Of a stretch of 14,022 nucleotides of DNA, positions 1-8,258 are shown piece by piece; within the stretch, counting starts at the first letter, position 1; the number at the start of each line of letters is the position of its first letter. The position numbers and the translations under genes were made by a program. The notes under the pieces were generated by a model. It made no database searches and was not told where the DNA came from. It saw only the letters and a program-made list of their open reading frames with translations. The DNA is taken from NCBI GenBank assembly GCA_900764225.1, contig CAAFNG010000433.1, forward strand, positions 1-14,022. The letters run 5' to 3'. Origin of the DNA: Lachnospiraceae bacterium (GTDB taxonomy: Bacteria > Bacillota > Clostridia > Lachnospirales > Lachnospiraceae).

Positions 1-13
1 CACATTATGTTTG

Positions 14-103
14 TATTTGATATATTTACATTTAATATATTTGCATTTGATATATTCCCATTTGATATATTCCCATTTGATATATTCCCATTTGATATAT
101 TTA
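14..103. repeat. 15-bp AT-rich tandem repeat, six copies
   Basis: Six head-to-tail 15-bp units start at 14, 29, 44, 59, 74 and 89. The three central copies (44-88) are identical and read catttgatatattcc. The outer copies differ at a few bases: the second has taa for tga, and the first, second and sixth end in tta or ttg instead of tcc. Bases 1-13 may be a decayed further copy, so the array may extend to the left of the window. The 15-bp period keeps reading frames open and gives a monotonous FDIFP-like peptide, but nothing supports translation. There are no spacers, so it is not a CRISPR. Function unknown. Confidence 0.9.
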
Positions 104-280
104 CCATTCAAATTCACTTCTATAATATTCCTAAAAATCCGCAGATGTGCCCCGCACGTCGAGACCTACCAACCCCCTCCCACCCTCACTCTCGGCTCAA
201 CCTTCCACATCCAATACCGCAGCATACAGACACAAGTCAGCAAAACTCCCACCCTCCACAACCAAGCACTCAAAAAAAAG
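104..280. other. Gene-free stretch with strong C/G strand asymmetry
   Basis: No credible gene is seen between the tandem repeat and the terminator hairpins. The plus strand is rich in C, A and T and poor in G. Clustered C runs at 169-185 (two, five, three and three C) make the minus strand locally G-rich, which could allow a weak two-layer G-quadruplex. Short reading frames run through the terminators and lack ribosome binding sites. Confidence 0.5.
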
Positions 281-320
281 CCCGAGGGGTGTGCAGAGGG
301 GCCGCGGCTTTGCGGCCCCT
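271..320 (-). terminator. GC-rich hairpin, possible second terminator
   Basis: A perfect 8-bp stem pairs GGGGCCGC (298-305) with GCGGCCCC (312-319) around a 6-nt loop. Read on the minus strand, a run of eight U (272-279) follows about 18 nt downstream. That is far for a textbook intrinsic terminator. A competing pairing of AAAGCC with GGCTTT would sit directly against the U run. It lies just beyond the first terminator of the serA operon and may act as a backup. Confidence 0.45.
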
Positions 321-341
321 TTGCGGTTTTCCTATTTTCGC

Positions 342-390
342 AAAAAAATACTGCGTCCGTTCGCCAACCCGAACGAAACACAGTATTTTT
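342..390 (-). terminator. Intrinsic terminator of the leuB-serA operon
   Basis: A 10-bp stem pairs 344-353 (aaaaatactg) with 381-390 (cagtattttt). An inner GTTCG/CGAAC helix (359-363 with 370-374) is separated from it by an internal loop. On the minus strand the structure ends in seven U (342-348). It lies about 24 nt past the serA stop codon, as expected for the end of this operon. Confidence 0.8.
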
Positions 391-413
391 CAAAAGTATT
401 TTTTTACATTTTG

Positions 414-1577
414 TTACTTCACAACACGCACCCTATACATTCCCTCAATCTCCTTGAGTTCATCTAACGCCTTAGCAGACGCCGCACTCTCAAGATCAAT
501 AAGAGTATAAGCAAACTCCCCTTTACTCTTATTGGTCATATCCGCAATATTCAATCCCTCGGATCCAAGAATCTTTGTAACCTGACTGATCATATTCGGT
601 GTGTTGCTGTGCGCAAGAGAGATTCTTCCGACAGCCACACAGGTACCCATATCACAGTTCGGATAATTAACTGAATTTTTGATATTACCATTCTCAAGGT
701 AATCGCGAATCTCCTTTACAGCCATCTCTGCACAGTTTTCTTCTGATTCCTCTGTAGACGCACCAAGATGCGGAGTTACCAGAATACCCTCGCGTCCTGC
801 AACTGTCTCATTTGCAAAGTCAGTTACATACTTCTTAACCTTGCCACTCTCAACGGCCTCGATCAGCGCATCCTCATCAACAAGAAGATCTCTTGCAAAA
901 TTCAGAAGAACCACGCCATCCTTCATCTTATCGAAAGCTTCTTTGTTGATCATCTTCTTAGTGCTGTCAAGAAGCGGCACATGAATGGTGATATAATCGC
1001 ACTGGCTGTAGATCTCATCCAGGCTCTTGCTGTGCTTGATGGTTCTGGACAGGTTCCATGCCGCATCAATAGAAAGATATGGGTCATAGCCATATACTTC
1101 CATGCCAAGACCGCATGCTGCGTTTGCCACCATGGCTCCAATGGCTCCAAGTCCGATGATACCAAGCTTTTTGCCGCTGATCTCGCAGCCTGCGAACTGT
1201 TTTTTCTGCTTCTCGGCAAGTTTTCCAATGTGCTCTTTATCTTTTTCCTGTGCAACCCACTCGATGCCGCCAACGATATCTCTGGATGCAAGAAGCATAC
1301 CTGCAAGTACAAGCTCTTTTACACCATTTGCATTTGCTCCAGGTGTGTTGAATACAACAACACCTTTCTCTGCATACTCTTTAACCGGGATATTGTTGAC
1401 ACCTGCGCCTGCACGTGCAACTGCACAAACACTCTTCGGAAGCTCCATGTCGTGCATTTTTGCACTTCTTACAAGAATAGCATCACACTGATCTGCACTC
1501 TCTGTTTTTTTGTAATTGTCGCCGAAGAGTTTAAGTCCCTTCTCAGCAATAGGATTCAGGCAATGATACTGGAACAT
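414..1577 (-). CDS. serA: D-3-phosphoglycerate dehydrogenase with ACT domain
   Basis: 387 aa. It oxidises 3-phosphoglycerate to 3-phosphohydroxypyruvate with NAD, the first step of serine synthesis. The Rossmann motif GLGAIG is at residues 142-147. The 2-hydroxyacid dehydrogenase catalytic set appears to be R229 (in NFARDLLVDE), E257 (in DFANE) and H270 (in TPHLGAST). A C-terminal ACT domain from about 316 to 387 (starting near VGRISLAHSN) suggests allosteric control, typically by serine. The length fits the short ACT-bearing form that lacks the intervening ASB domain. The residue after the catalytic Arg is Asp, where Gly is common in the superfamily. The start has GAGGAGGAG 8 nt upstream and overlaps the serC stop by 1 nt (TAATG), suggesting translational coupling. 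It is the last gene of the operon. Confidence 0.95.
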   Translation of the reverse strand: MFQYHCLNPIAEKGLKLFGDNYKKTESADQCDAILVRSAKMHDMELPKSVCAVARAGAGVNNIPVKEYAEKGVVVFNTPGANANGVKELVLAGMLLASRDIVGGIEWVAQEKDKEHIGKLAEKQKKQFAGCEISGKKLGIIGLGAIGAMVANAACGLGMEVYGYDPYLSIDAAWNLSRTIKHSKSLDEIYSQCDYITIHVPLLDSTKKMINKEAFDKMKDGVVLLNFARDLLVDEDALIEAVESGKVKKYVTDFANETVAGREGILVTPHLGASTEESEENCAEMAVKEIRDYLENGNIKNSVNYPNCDMGTCVAVGRISLAHSNTPNMISQVTKILGSEGLNIADMTNKSKGEFAYTLIDLESAASAKALDELKEIEGMYRVRVVK

Positions 1578-2659
1578 TATGCATTCTCCTCCTCGAATTT
1601 TTTCATGAATGCAACCAGAGCCTCTACGCCAGCCTTCGGCATAGCGTTATAGATGCTGGCACGCATTCCGCCAACTGTACGATGTCCTTTCAGGTTTACA
1701 AGACCTGCTGCTGTTGCCTCTTTGACAAACTTCGCATCCATCTCCTTGTCGCCTGTTACGAACGGAACATTCATAAGGGATCTGTCTTCCGGAACTACAG
1801 TTCCTTTAAACAGCTTGCTAGAATCCAGATAATCATAGAGGATTTTTGCCTTTTCCTCATTGCGCTGTTTCATCACTTCCAGACCGCCCATCTTTTTCAG
1901 CCATTTGAATACTTTTCCGCATACATAGATGCAGTAAGCATTCGGTGTGTTGTAAAGAGAGCCTGCATCTGCATGTGTCTTATATGTAAGCATGGTTGGT
2001 GTGCCCGGAAGAACGTCCTCTGTGATCAGATCCTCACGGATGAGAACGATATCCATACCTGCAGGTCCGATGTTCTTCTGAACACCCCCGTAAATAATAC
2101 CATATTTGCTTACATCAACCGGCTCAGACAGGAAGCAGGAGGATACGTCTGCTACCAGGGTCTTGCCCTTTGTGTTTGGAAGTTTTTTGAATTTTGTGCC
2201 GTAAATGGTGTTGTTCTCACAGATATATACATAATCTGCATCCGGGCTGATCGGAAGGTCGCTGCAATCTGGAATATAACTGAAGGTTTTGTCCTCAGAA
2301 GATGCGATCTTATTGGCTTTTCCGTATTTCTGGGCTTCCTGATAAGCTTTCTTTGCCCACTGTCCTGTTACGATGTAATCAGCAACCTTGTTTTTCATAA
2401 GGTTCATCGGGATCATGGCAAACTGCTGGGATGCTCCTCCCTGAAGGAAAAGTACCTTGTAATTATCCGGAATATTCATAAGCTCACGGAGATCTTTTTC
2501 AGCGGTATCAATGATTTCCTGAAAAGCTGCGCTTCTGTGGCTCATTTCCATAACGGACATTCCGGTTCCGTTATAATCCAGCATTTCATCAGCTACTTCT
2601 TTGAGTACTTCTTCAGGAAGCACTGCCGGTCCGGCAGAAAAATTGTACACTCTACTCAT
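1577..2659 (-). CDS. serC: Phosphoserine aminotransferase
   Basis: 360 aa, the usual length for the family. It transfers an amino group from glutamate to 3-phosphohydroxypyruvate, the product of SerA, giving phosphoserine; the SerC family can also act in vitamin B6 synthesis. The N-terminal NFSAGPA motif, the FLQGGASQQF segment (71-80) and the PLP-lysine region GGVQKNIGPAG (probable Schiff-base K195) identify it. The C-terminal HRTVGGMRASIYNA motif is also typical. The gene overlaps the end of ilvB by 8 nt; its GAGGAGG site lies inside ilvB, about 12 nt before the ATG. No phosphoserine phosphatase gene is present here, so serine synthesis must be completed elsewhere in the genome. Confidence 0.97.
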   Translation of the reverse strand: MSRVYNFSAGPAVLPEEVLKEVADEMLDYNGTGMSVMEMSHRSAAFQEIIDTAEKDLRELMNIPDNYKVLFLQGGASQQFAMIPMNLMKNKVADYIVTGQWAKKAYQEAQKYGKANKIASSEDKTFSYIPDCSDLPISPDADYVYICENNTIYGTKFKKLPNTKGKTLVADVSSCFLSEPVDVSKYGIIYGGVQKNIGPAGMDIVLIREDLITEDVLPGTPTMLTYKTHADAGSLYNTPNAYCIYVCGKVFKWLKKMGGLEVMKQRNEEKAKILYDYLDSSKLFKGTVVPEDRSLMNVPFVTGDKEMDAKFVKEATAAGLVNLKGHRTVGGMRASIYNAMPKAGVEALVAFMKKFEEENA

Positions 2660-4334
2660 GTTTCTTCATATCCTCCTCATCAAATACATCATCAAGGTTC
2701 GCACCAGCCGGTACCATCGGGAACACACTCAGATCCTGATCGATCCAGCAATCCAGAACGACAGGTCCCTCAAATGCCAGTGCCTCCTTAAGTGCAGGTT
2801 CTACGTCTTCCATTTTTGTAACACGAATGGCTTTTGCACCCAGTGCTTCTGATAATTTCACAAAATCAACAGCATCATCCAGTACTGTGGAAGAGTATCT
2901 CTTTCCATAGAAAAGCGTCTGCCACTGACGCACCATTCCAAGTACATGGTTGTTCATAACAATCTGGATCAGCTGTCTGCCACAGCGCGCTGCAGTTGCC
3001 AGTTCATTCATATTCATACGGAAGCATCCGTCACCTGCAATATTTACAACTGTTTTTTCCGGTCTGCCCATCTTGGCACCGATCGCAGCACCGAGGCCGT
3101 AGCCCATGGTTCCTAGACCACCGGAAGTAAGAAGAGTTCTTGGCTCTTTATATTTATAATACTGTGCCGCCCACATCTGATGCTGTCCAACATCTGTTGA
3201 GATAATGGCATCACCATTTGTCAGCTCATAAAGCTTCTCTATAATATATGGTCCTGTAAGCTGTGTGTGATCATAATTAAGCGGATATTTTTCTTTCAGC
3301 TCCTGGATATGTGCGATCCATTCCGGATGTTCTTTTTCCGGAACATCTTCGAGAAGTCGTTTCAGGACTTCCTTCACATCTCCGATCACGCTTGCATCTA
3401 CTGTGATATTTTTGTTGATCTCCGCTGCATCTACATCGATCTGAAGAATCTTTGCATTATGGGCAAAAGTCTTCGTATTTCCTGTAACACGGTCACTGAA
3501 ACGTGCTCCAAGAACAATAAGAAGATCGCATTCCGTCACACCGAGATCTGATGTTTTGGTTCCGTGCATTCCCACCATTCCGGTATAGAAAGGATCTTCT
3601 CCCGGGAATGTACCCTTGCCCATCAGTGTATCGCAGACCGGAGCCTGGATTCTGTGTGCAAGTTCACGAACTTCTTTGTCTGCACCGGAGATCACACAGC
3701 CGCCGCCAACAAAAATGAACGGTTTTTTTGCTTCTTTGATCATTTCCAGTGCCTGATCCATATCCTCCTTGCGGATATTTTTGATCTCACGGTTGACTGT
3801 TGCCGGATGGCATGGCTCATACTCATATTTCATTCCTGTGATATCCTTCGGAACATCTACAAGAACCGGGCCAGGTCTGCCGCTTTTTGCAATATAAAAT
3901 GCTCTTCTCAAGGTATCTGCAAGATCCTCGATATTTTTTACGATAAAACTGTATTTTGTCACAGGCATTACGATTCCTGCGATGTCAACCTCCTGGAAAG
4001 AATCTCTTCCCAGGAGTGGTCTTCCTACATTTGCTGTGATGGCTACCATCGGCACGGAATCCATATATGCAGTAGCGATTCCGGTTACCAGGTTGGTGGC
4101 TCCGGGACCGGATGTTGCCAGGCAGACGCCTACTTTTCCGGTTGCTCTTGCGTAACCGTCAGCTGCATGGGATGCTCCCTGCTCATGAGAGGTCAGTACA
4201 TGTGTGATCTCATCTTTGTATTCATATAAAGCATCGTAAACATTTAAGATCGCGCCGCCCGGATATCCAAATACCGTATCAACGCCCTGTTCCTTCAGAC
4301 ATTCTACAATGATCTCTGCACCTGTAAGCTGCAT
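2652..4334 (-). CDS. ilvB: Acetolactate synthase, large (catalytic) subunit
   Basis: 560 aa. It condenses two pyruvates to acetolactate (valine/leucine branch), or pyruvate with 2-oxobutyrate (isoleucine branch). Domain order is the ThDP pyrimidine-binding domain with catalytic E51 (in SHEQGASHAADGYAR), the central domain (about 190-330, with GARFSDRVTG), and the C-terminal ThDP-binding domain with GDG at 434-436 followed by NMNEL and NN (461-462). The MVRQWQ segment (467-472) is typical of the biosynthetic, FAD-binding AHAS type rather than the catabolic AlsS type. The acidic tail ends at a TAG stop inside serC. The start has AAGGAGG that overlaps the ilvD stop codon. No small regulatory subunit (ilvN/ilvH) is adjacent; it is either encoded elsewhere or absent. 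Confidence 0.95.
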   Translation of the reverse strand: MQLTGAEIIVECLKEQGVDTVFGYPGGAILNVYDALYEYKDEITHVLTSHEQGASHAADGYARATGKVGVCLATSGPGATNLVTGIATAYMDSVPMVAITANVGRPLLGRDSFQEVDIAGIVMPVTKYSFIVKNIEDLADTLRRAFYIAKSGRPGPVLVDVPKDITGMKYEYEPCHPATVNREIKNIRKEDMDQALEMIKEAKKPFIFVGGGCVISGADKEVRELAHRIQAPVCDTLMGKGTFPGEDPFYTGMVGMHGTKTSDLGVTECDLLIVLGARFSDRVTGNTKTFAHNAKILQIDVDAAEINKNITVDASVIGDVKEVLKRLLEDVPEKEHPEWIAHIQELKEKYPLNYDHTQLTGPYIIEKLYELTNGDAIISTDVGQHQMWAAQYYKYKEPRTLLTSGGLGTMGYGLGAAIGAKMGRPEKTVVNIAGDGCFRMNMNELATAARCGRQLIQIVMNNHVLGMVRQWQTLFYGKRYSSTVLDDAVDFVKLSEALGAKAIRVTKMEDVEPALKEALAFEGPVVLDCWIDQDLSVFPMVPAGANLDDVFDEEDMKKHE

Positions 4335-4346
4335 GTCTGTTCCTCC

Positions 4347-6020
4347 TTATTTTGCTTTCGGTACTTCCAGGATCGCACCACGGTTTCCGGATGTTACCAT
4401 GGAAGCATATCTTGCCAGATATCCGGTTGTTACCTTCGGCTCTCTTGGCTGCCATTTCTCTCTTCTTGCCTGCATCTCCTCATCGGAAACCTTGATCTCA
4501 AGCTTCAGTTCCGGAATATTGATGCTGATGATATCACCTTCCTCTACAAGGGCGATCGGACCGCCTACTGCTGCCTCCGGTGATACATGTCCAATAGCTG
4601 CTCCTCTGGATGCACCGCTGAAACGTCCGTCTGTGATCAGCGCTACAGAAGAACCAAGTCCCATTCCCACGATCGCGGAAGTCGGGTTCAGCATCTCTCT
4701 CATTCCAGGACCGCCTTTCGGTCCTTCATAACGGATGACAACAACATCACCCTCTACGATCTTTCCGCTCTTAATCGCTACGATCGCATCATCCTCGCTG
4801 TCAAATACTCTTGCAGGGCCTTCATGTACCAACATCTCCGGTACAACTGCGGAACGTTTTACAACGCCGCCGTCCGGTGCAAGATTACCTTTCAGTACGG
4901 CAAGTCCACCGGTCTTTGTATACGGATTGTCGATCGGGCGGATAACCTCAGGATTTAAGTTTACACAGTTCTTGATGTTCTCTCCCACTGTTTTTCCTGT
5001 TACTGTCATGCACTCTGTATGAAGAAGTCCAAGCTTGTTCAGCTCATTCATAACCGCATAAACACCGCCGGCCTCGTTCAGGTCCTCCATATAAGTCGGG
5101 CCTGCCGGTGCAAGGTGGCAAAGGTTCGGAGTCTTCTCACTGATCTCATTTGCGAAGCTGATATCAAAGTCCATTCCGATCTCATGCGCGATAGCAGGAA
5201 GATGAAGCATACTGTTTGTGGAGCATCCAAGTGCCATATCTACAGTAAGGGCATTTAAGATTGCCTCTTTTGTCATGATATCTCTTGGGCGGATGTTCCT
5301 TCTGTACATTTCCATTACCTGCATTCCTGCATGCTTTGCAAGACGGATACGTTCAGAATATACGGCCGGGATGGTACCGTTTCCTTTCAGGCCCATACCG
5401 AGAACCTCTGTCAGGCAGTTCATGCTGTTTGCAGTGTACATACCGGAACATGATCCACAGGTCGGGCATGTCTTATTCTCAAACTCTGTCAGATCTTCTG
5501 CGCTGATGGTTCCTGCTGCATAGGAGCCTACAGCCTCGAACATACTGGAAAGACTTGTCTTATGACCTTTTACATGACCTGCAAGCATCGGGCCGCCGCT
5601 TACGAATACAGTCGGAACATTGATTCTTGCTGCTGCCATCAGAAGTCCGGGTACGTTTTTATCACAGTTCGGGACCATGACCAGAGCATCAAACTGATGT
5701 GCCATTGCCATAGCCTCTGTGGAATCCGCGATCAGATCACGTGTTACAAGAGAATATTTCATTCCAACGTGTCCCATTGCGATTCCGTCACATACAGCGA
5801 TCGCCGGGAATACTACCGGTGTACCGCCTGCCATTGCCACGCCAAGCTTTACGGCATTTACAATCTTGTCAAGGTTCATATGCCCCGGTACGATCTCGTT
5901 ATAGGAACTTACGATTCCTACCAGTGGTTTATCCATTTCTTCTTTTGTCATTCCAAGAGCATTGAACAGGGAACGATGTGGTGCCTGCTGTGTGCCTTTT
6001 CTTACGGTATCACTTTTCAT
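4347..6020 (-). CDS. ilvD: Dihydroxyacid dehydratase
   Basis: 557 aa. It dehydrates dihydroxyisovalerate and dihydroxymethylvalerate to the 2-oxoacids that precede valine, leucine and isoleucine. Diagnostic motifs are PNCDKNVPG (C119), [18 protein letters not shown] (185-202), and the C-terminal [12 protein letters not shown] and GHVSPEAA. At the position where [2Fe-2S] members carry a first cluster cysteine (PCN), this protein has PGH (45-47). As I recall, the oxygen-labile [4Fe-4S] E. coli enzyme also has PGH, which fits an anaerobe. The start has AAGGAGAG about 10 nt upstream. It is separated from leuB by 119 nt, the longest gap in the operon, and from ilvB by 12 nt. Confidence 0.96.
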   Translation of the reverse strand: MKSDTVRKGTQQAPHRSLFNALGMTKEEMDKPLVGIVSSYNEIVPGHMNLDKIVNAVKLGVAMAGGTPVVFPAIAVCDGIAMGHVGMKYSLVTRDLIADSTEAMAMAHQFDALVMVPNCDKNVPGLLMAAARINVPTVFVSGGPMLAGHVKGHKTSLSSMFEAVGSYAAGTISAEDLTEFENKTCPTCGSCSGMYTANSMNCLTEVLGMGLKGNGTIPAVYSERIRLAKHAGMQVMEMYRRNIRPRDIMTKEAILNALTVDMALGCSTNSMLHLPAIAHEIGMDFDISFANEISEKTPNLCHLAPAGPTYMEDLNEAGGVYAVMNELNKLGLLHTECMTVTGKTVGENIKNCVNLNPEVIRPIDNPYTKTGGLAVLKGNLAPDGGVVKRSAVVPEMLVHEGPARVFDSEDDAIVAIKSGKIVEGDVVVIRYEGPKGGPGMREMLNPTSAIVGMGLGSSVALITDGRFSGASRGAAIGHVSPEAAVGGPIALVEEGDIISINIPELKLEIKVSDEEMQARREKWQPREPKVTTGYLARYASMVTSGNRGAILEVPKAK

Positions 6021-6139
6021 TTTTAAGGTCTCTCCTTTTTATTCTTTACGATAGGATCCGGTATCTGTTTATAGACTTCCTCTTCCAAGTACCGGTTTTT
6101 TCTGTTCTGGTTCGTTTTCTTCTCTCTGTCCCGCTTTAT
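6021..6139 (-). other. leuB-ilvD intercistronic gap with inverted repeat
   Basis: This 119-nt spacer carries the inverted repeat CCGGTA (6058-6063) and TACCGG (6090-6095), with a possible inner ACTT/AAGT helix. On the plus strand the repeat is followed by six T (6096-6101), so it could terminate antisense transcription. On the minus strand there is no U run, so read-through from leuB to ilvD is expected. It may instead be an mRNA-stability or processing element. No separate promoter was recognised. Confidence 0.4.
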
Positions 6140-7225
6140 TTATGCAATGGCATCTGCGATCAGATCGCCCATCTCTCTGGTTCCGACAAGCTTGCATCCG
6201 TCAGACATGATATCTCCTGTTCTGTAACCCTCTGTAAGAACCTTCTGTACTGCTGCTTCCACAGCATCTGCTTCTTTGTCAAGATCCAGAGAATATCTCA
6301 GCATCATAGCTGCAGAAAGGATAGTTGCGATCGGATTTGCCTTGTTCTGGCCTGCGATATCCGGCGCGGAACCGTGGCTTGGCTCATAAAGACCAAGTTT
6401 TGTCTCATTTAAGCTTGCGGAAGAAAGCATTCCGATAGATCCTGTCACCATGCTTGCCTCATCAGAGAGGATATCTCCAAACATGTTCTCTGTAAGGATA
6501 ACATCGAACTGTTTCGGGTCACGTACCAGCTGCATTGCACAGTTATCTACAAGCATATGCTCCAGTGTTACATCTGGATAATCTTTTGCAACATCTTCCA
6601 CAACGCTTCTCCAGAGTCTGGAGGAATCAAGAACGTTTGCCTTATCTACGCTTGTTACTTTATTTCTTCTCTTACGTGCGATCTCAAAAGCCTTGATGGC
6701 AATACGGCGGATTTCATTCTCATTATAAGAAAGAGTATCCACTGCTGTGCGGACTCCGTTCTCTTCCGTAGTCTTTCTGGCTCCGAAATAAAGTCCTCCT
6801 GTAAGCTCTCTTACGATGATCATGTCAAAACCATCTCCAATGATCTCATCACGAAGCGGGCATGCATCGCGAAGCTCATTGTAAAGATATGCAGGACGAA
6901 GATTTGCAAAAAGGTTCAGGGCTTTACGTATCGCAAGAAGTCCTGCCTCCGGACGTTTGGATGGCTCCAGCTTATACCATGGGGATGTTTTGGCATCACC
7001 ACCGATGGAACCCATCAGTACTGCATCAGAAGCTTTTGCCTGGGCAATGGCTTCCTCTGTAAGAGGTACTCCGTGAGCATCAATGGATGCACCTCCTAAA
7101 AGAACCTCTGTGTATGAAAATTTATGACTGTATTTCTCGCATACTTTGTCTAAAACTTTTCTGGCCTCGGCTACAATTTCCGGGCCGATTCCATCTCCCG
7201 GAATCAGGGCAATTTTGTACTCCAT
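6140..7225 (-). CDS. leuB: 3-isopropylmalate dehydrogenase
   Basis: 361 aa, normal family length. It oxidatively decarboxylates 3-isopropylmalate to 2-oxoisocaproate with NAD, the third step of the leucine branch. Motifs are the N-terminal [21 protein letters not shown] (substrate arginine region), [10 protein letters not shown], the metal-binding aspartates in [13 protein letters not shown], and the NAD-loop motif [14 protein letters not shown]. These favour LeuB over isocitrate or tartrate dehydrogenase. It is the first gene of the operon, with GGAGGAG 9 nt before the ATG and a promoter about 70-98 nt upstream. The usual partners leuA, leuC and leuD are not in the window, so the leucine genes of this organism are split between loci. 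Confidence 0.95.
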   Translation of the reverse strand: MEYKIALIPGDGIGPEIVAEARKVLDKVCEKYSHKFSYTEVLLGGASIDAHGVPLTEEAIAQAKASDAVLMGSIGGDAKTSPWYKLEPSKRPEAGLLAIRKALNLFANLRPAYLYNELRDACPLRDEIIGDGFDMIIVRELTGGLYFGARKTTEENGVRTAVDTLSYNENEIRRIAIKAFEIARKRRNKVTSVDKANVLDSSRLWRSVVEDVAKDYPDVTLEHMLVDNCAMQLVRDPKQFDVILTENMFGDILSDEASMVTGSIGMLSSASLNETKLGLYEPSHGSAPDIAGQNKANPIATILSAAMMLRYSLDLDKEADAVEAAVQKVLTEGYRTGDIMSDGCKLVGTREMGDLIADAIA

Positions 7226-7252
7226 TTTTATTCACTCCTCCGATTTTCCCCT

Positions 7253-7274
7253 GTGCTGTAAAGTTTTACTGCAC
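7253..7274. promoter_or_regulatory. 22-bp inverted repeat in the leuB leader
   Basis: GTGC (7253-7256), GTAAA (7258-7262), TTTAC (7265-7269) and GCAC (7271-7274) form a dyad with one symmetric mismatch and a 2-bp centre. It lies between the leuB promoter and its ribosome binding site, inside the predicted transcript. It could be a repressor operator or an mRNA stem-loop. No T-box, leader peptide or CodY-like motif was recognised here. Confidence 0.45.
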
Positions 7275-7294
7275 TGGCGTGGATAATTGTTATT

Positions 7295-7323
7295 ATCATA
7301 ACGCACTTTTCGACGGATTTCAA
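7295..7323 (-). promoter_or_regulatory. Sigma-A promoter of the leuB operon
   Basis: On the minus strand, TTGAAA (7318-7323) and TATGAT (7295-7300) are separated by exactly 17 bp, each matching consensus at five of six bases. Transcription would start near 7288, giving a leader of about 62 nt. It lies between the terminator of the upstream unit and leuB, where a promoter is needed. Confidence 0.75.
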
Positions 7324-7356
7324 CCTATTAAATAGATAAAGTTTTGTCATCCCCTC

Positions 7357-7396
7357 AAAAAAGGGCCGCCATACCTTTTTTTCGGTATGGCAGCCC
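7357..7396 (-). terminator. Terminator after the SPFH/zinc-ribbon/TPM unit
   Basis: GGGC-GCCATACC (7363-7375) pairs with GGTATGGC-GCCC (7384-7396) around one mismatch and an 8-nt loop. On the minus strand it is followed by six U (7357-7362). It lies about 48 nt past the TPM gene stop and separates that unit from the leuB promoter. Confidence 0.9.
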
Positions 7397-7444
7397 TGGC
7401 TGTTTTTCTTCTGTTTGTCTTCGATTTATGCCTGTCAAAACTTC

Positions 7445-8245
7445 TCAGAACTTTCCGCTGGAACCCCCGAAGGTATCTCCTGATGAAGAAGTATGAGTGG
7501 TGGAACCGCCGCTGTGCTCCTCTTCTTTCGGTTTGGCAGTTCTTGATACTGTCCTGTAGAGATAAAAATCGTTGCTCTTTGTTACTTCCATGCTGCCTTT
7601 TCTCACATAGGAAGCTGCCTGATCCTGCTTCTGTACAGTTTTCAGCTTTCTTCTCATATTTCCGGTTACAAGAAGACCAGCCACAATGCCGACTCCTATT
7701 GCGATCAGAAGATTCGCACCTACATCAAAAGGTTCCTTTGGCAGATTATCTACATCATATGGTTCTCCCGATTCTGCCTGCATGATAAAATCGTCACACT
7801 GCAAGGCAAAAGTCTGAAACGCTTCACTGTAATCCCCGTCACTTAAATACGGCTTCACCTGATCCATTATATAGGACTGTCCTGCATCCGTAAAGGCATC
7901 AATAGCATATCCGTGGGTCGCAATGGCCCAGTTGCGATCCCCCATATCTACCAGAAACAGAATTCCGTCACGATTCTCCCCCTGCCCATAACCATGGTCA
8001 GTAAAATAATCGTCCGCATATTCCTGAGCTGTTTTTCCCCCGAGGCTATCTGTGGTGACGATCACAACGTCTACTTCTCCCCGTTCACTGATATCATCCA
8101 GCGAAGCACTTAAAGTATCCTGCTCATCTGCACTTAAAAGCCCGGCCTGATCTGCCAGACGGTTTTCTGTCCCTGCCCATACAGGAAAGGCGCATGCCAG
8201 ACATAAAAGGATCGCTGTGAGAAATATGGATATTCTTTTTTTCAT
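7445..8245 (-). CDS. TPM-domain protein, secreted and membrane-anchored (YdjH/YgcG-like)
   Basis: 266 aa from the ATG at 8245. This start is chosen because AGGAGG lies 8 nt upstream; a GTG at 8254 overlaps that ribosome binding site and is unlikely to be used. The N-terminus is a signal peptide (MKKR, hydrophobic 6-20, likely cleavage after PVWA at 24). A TPM domain spans about 30-155, with LSADEQDTLSASL, DVVIVTTDSL and DGILFLVDMGDRNWAIATHGY. A single membrane helix at about 176-194 is followed by a basic stop and a tail ending in TFGGSSGKF, typical of this family. The TPM domain would lie outside the cell. Some TPM proteins have phosphatase activity or help photosystem II repair; its role here is unknown. 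It is the last gene of a three-gene unit, 13 nt after the zinc-ribbon gene stop region. Confidence 0.85.
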   Translation of the reverse strand: MKKRISIFLTAILLCLACAFPVWAGTENRLADQAGLLSADEQDTLSASLDDISERGEVDVVIVTTDSLGGKTAQEYADDYFTDHGYGQGENRDGILFLVDMGDRNWAIATHGYAIDAFTDAGQSYIMDQVKPYLSDGDYSEAFQTFALQCDDFIMQAESGEPYDVDNLPKEPFDVGANLLIAIGVGIVAGLLVTGNMRRKLKTVQKQDQAASYVRKGSMEVTKSNDFYLYRTVSRTAKPKEEEHSGGSTTHTSSSGDTFGGSSGKF

Positions 8246-8258
8246 AACACGCACCTCC

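Noticed and set aside
14..103. CRISPR array
   Set aside because: The 15-bp units are directly adjacent with no unique spacers, and no cas gene is present.
166..393. Minus-strand 75-codon frame downstream of serA
   Set aside because: It starts inside the serA terminator and passes through the second hairpin; no ribosome binding site.
7..510. Overlapping plus-strand frames with repeated FDIFP or LIYSH units
   Set aside because: They are open because of the 15-bp repeat, run through two hairpins and into serA antisense, and have no ribosome binding site.
768..1652. Long plus-strand frames opposite serA, serC and ilvB (also 1682-2791 and 3564-4229)
   Set aside because: Each is antisense to a well-identified enzyme, has no homology I recognise, and has Cys/His/Ile-rich composition typical of antisense translation.
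7226..7294. T-box or leader-peptide attenuator before leuB
   Set aside because: The leader is only about 62 nt, with no T-box motif, no Leu/Val/Ile-rich short frame and no terminator hairpin.
8246..8254. GTG start adding three residues to the TPM protein
   Set aside because: The GTG overlaps the AGGAGG site itself; the ATG at 8245 has correct spacing and begins a normal signal peptide.
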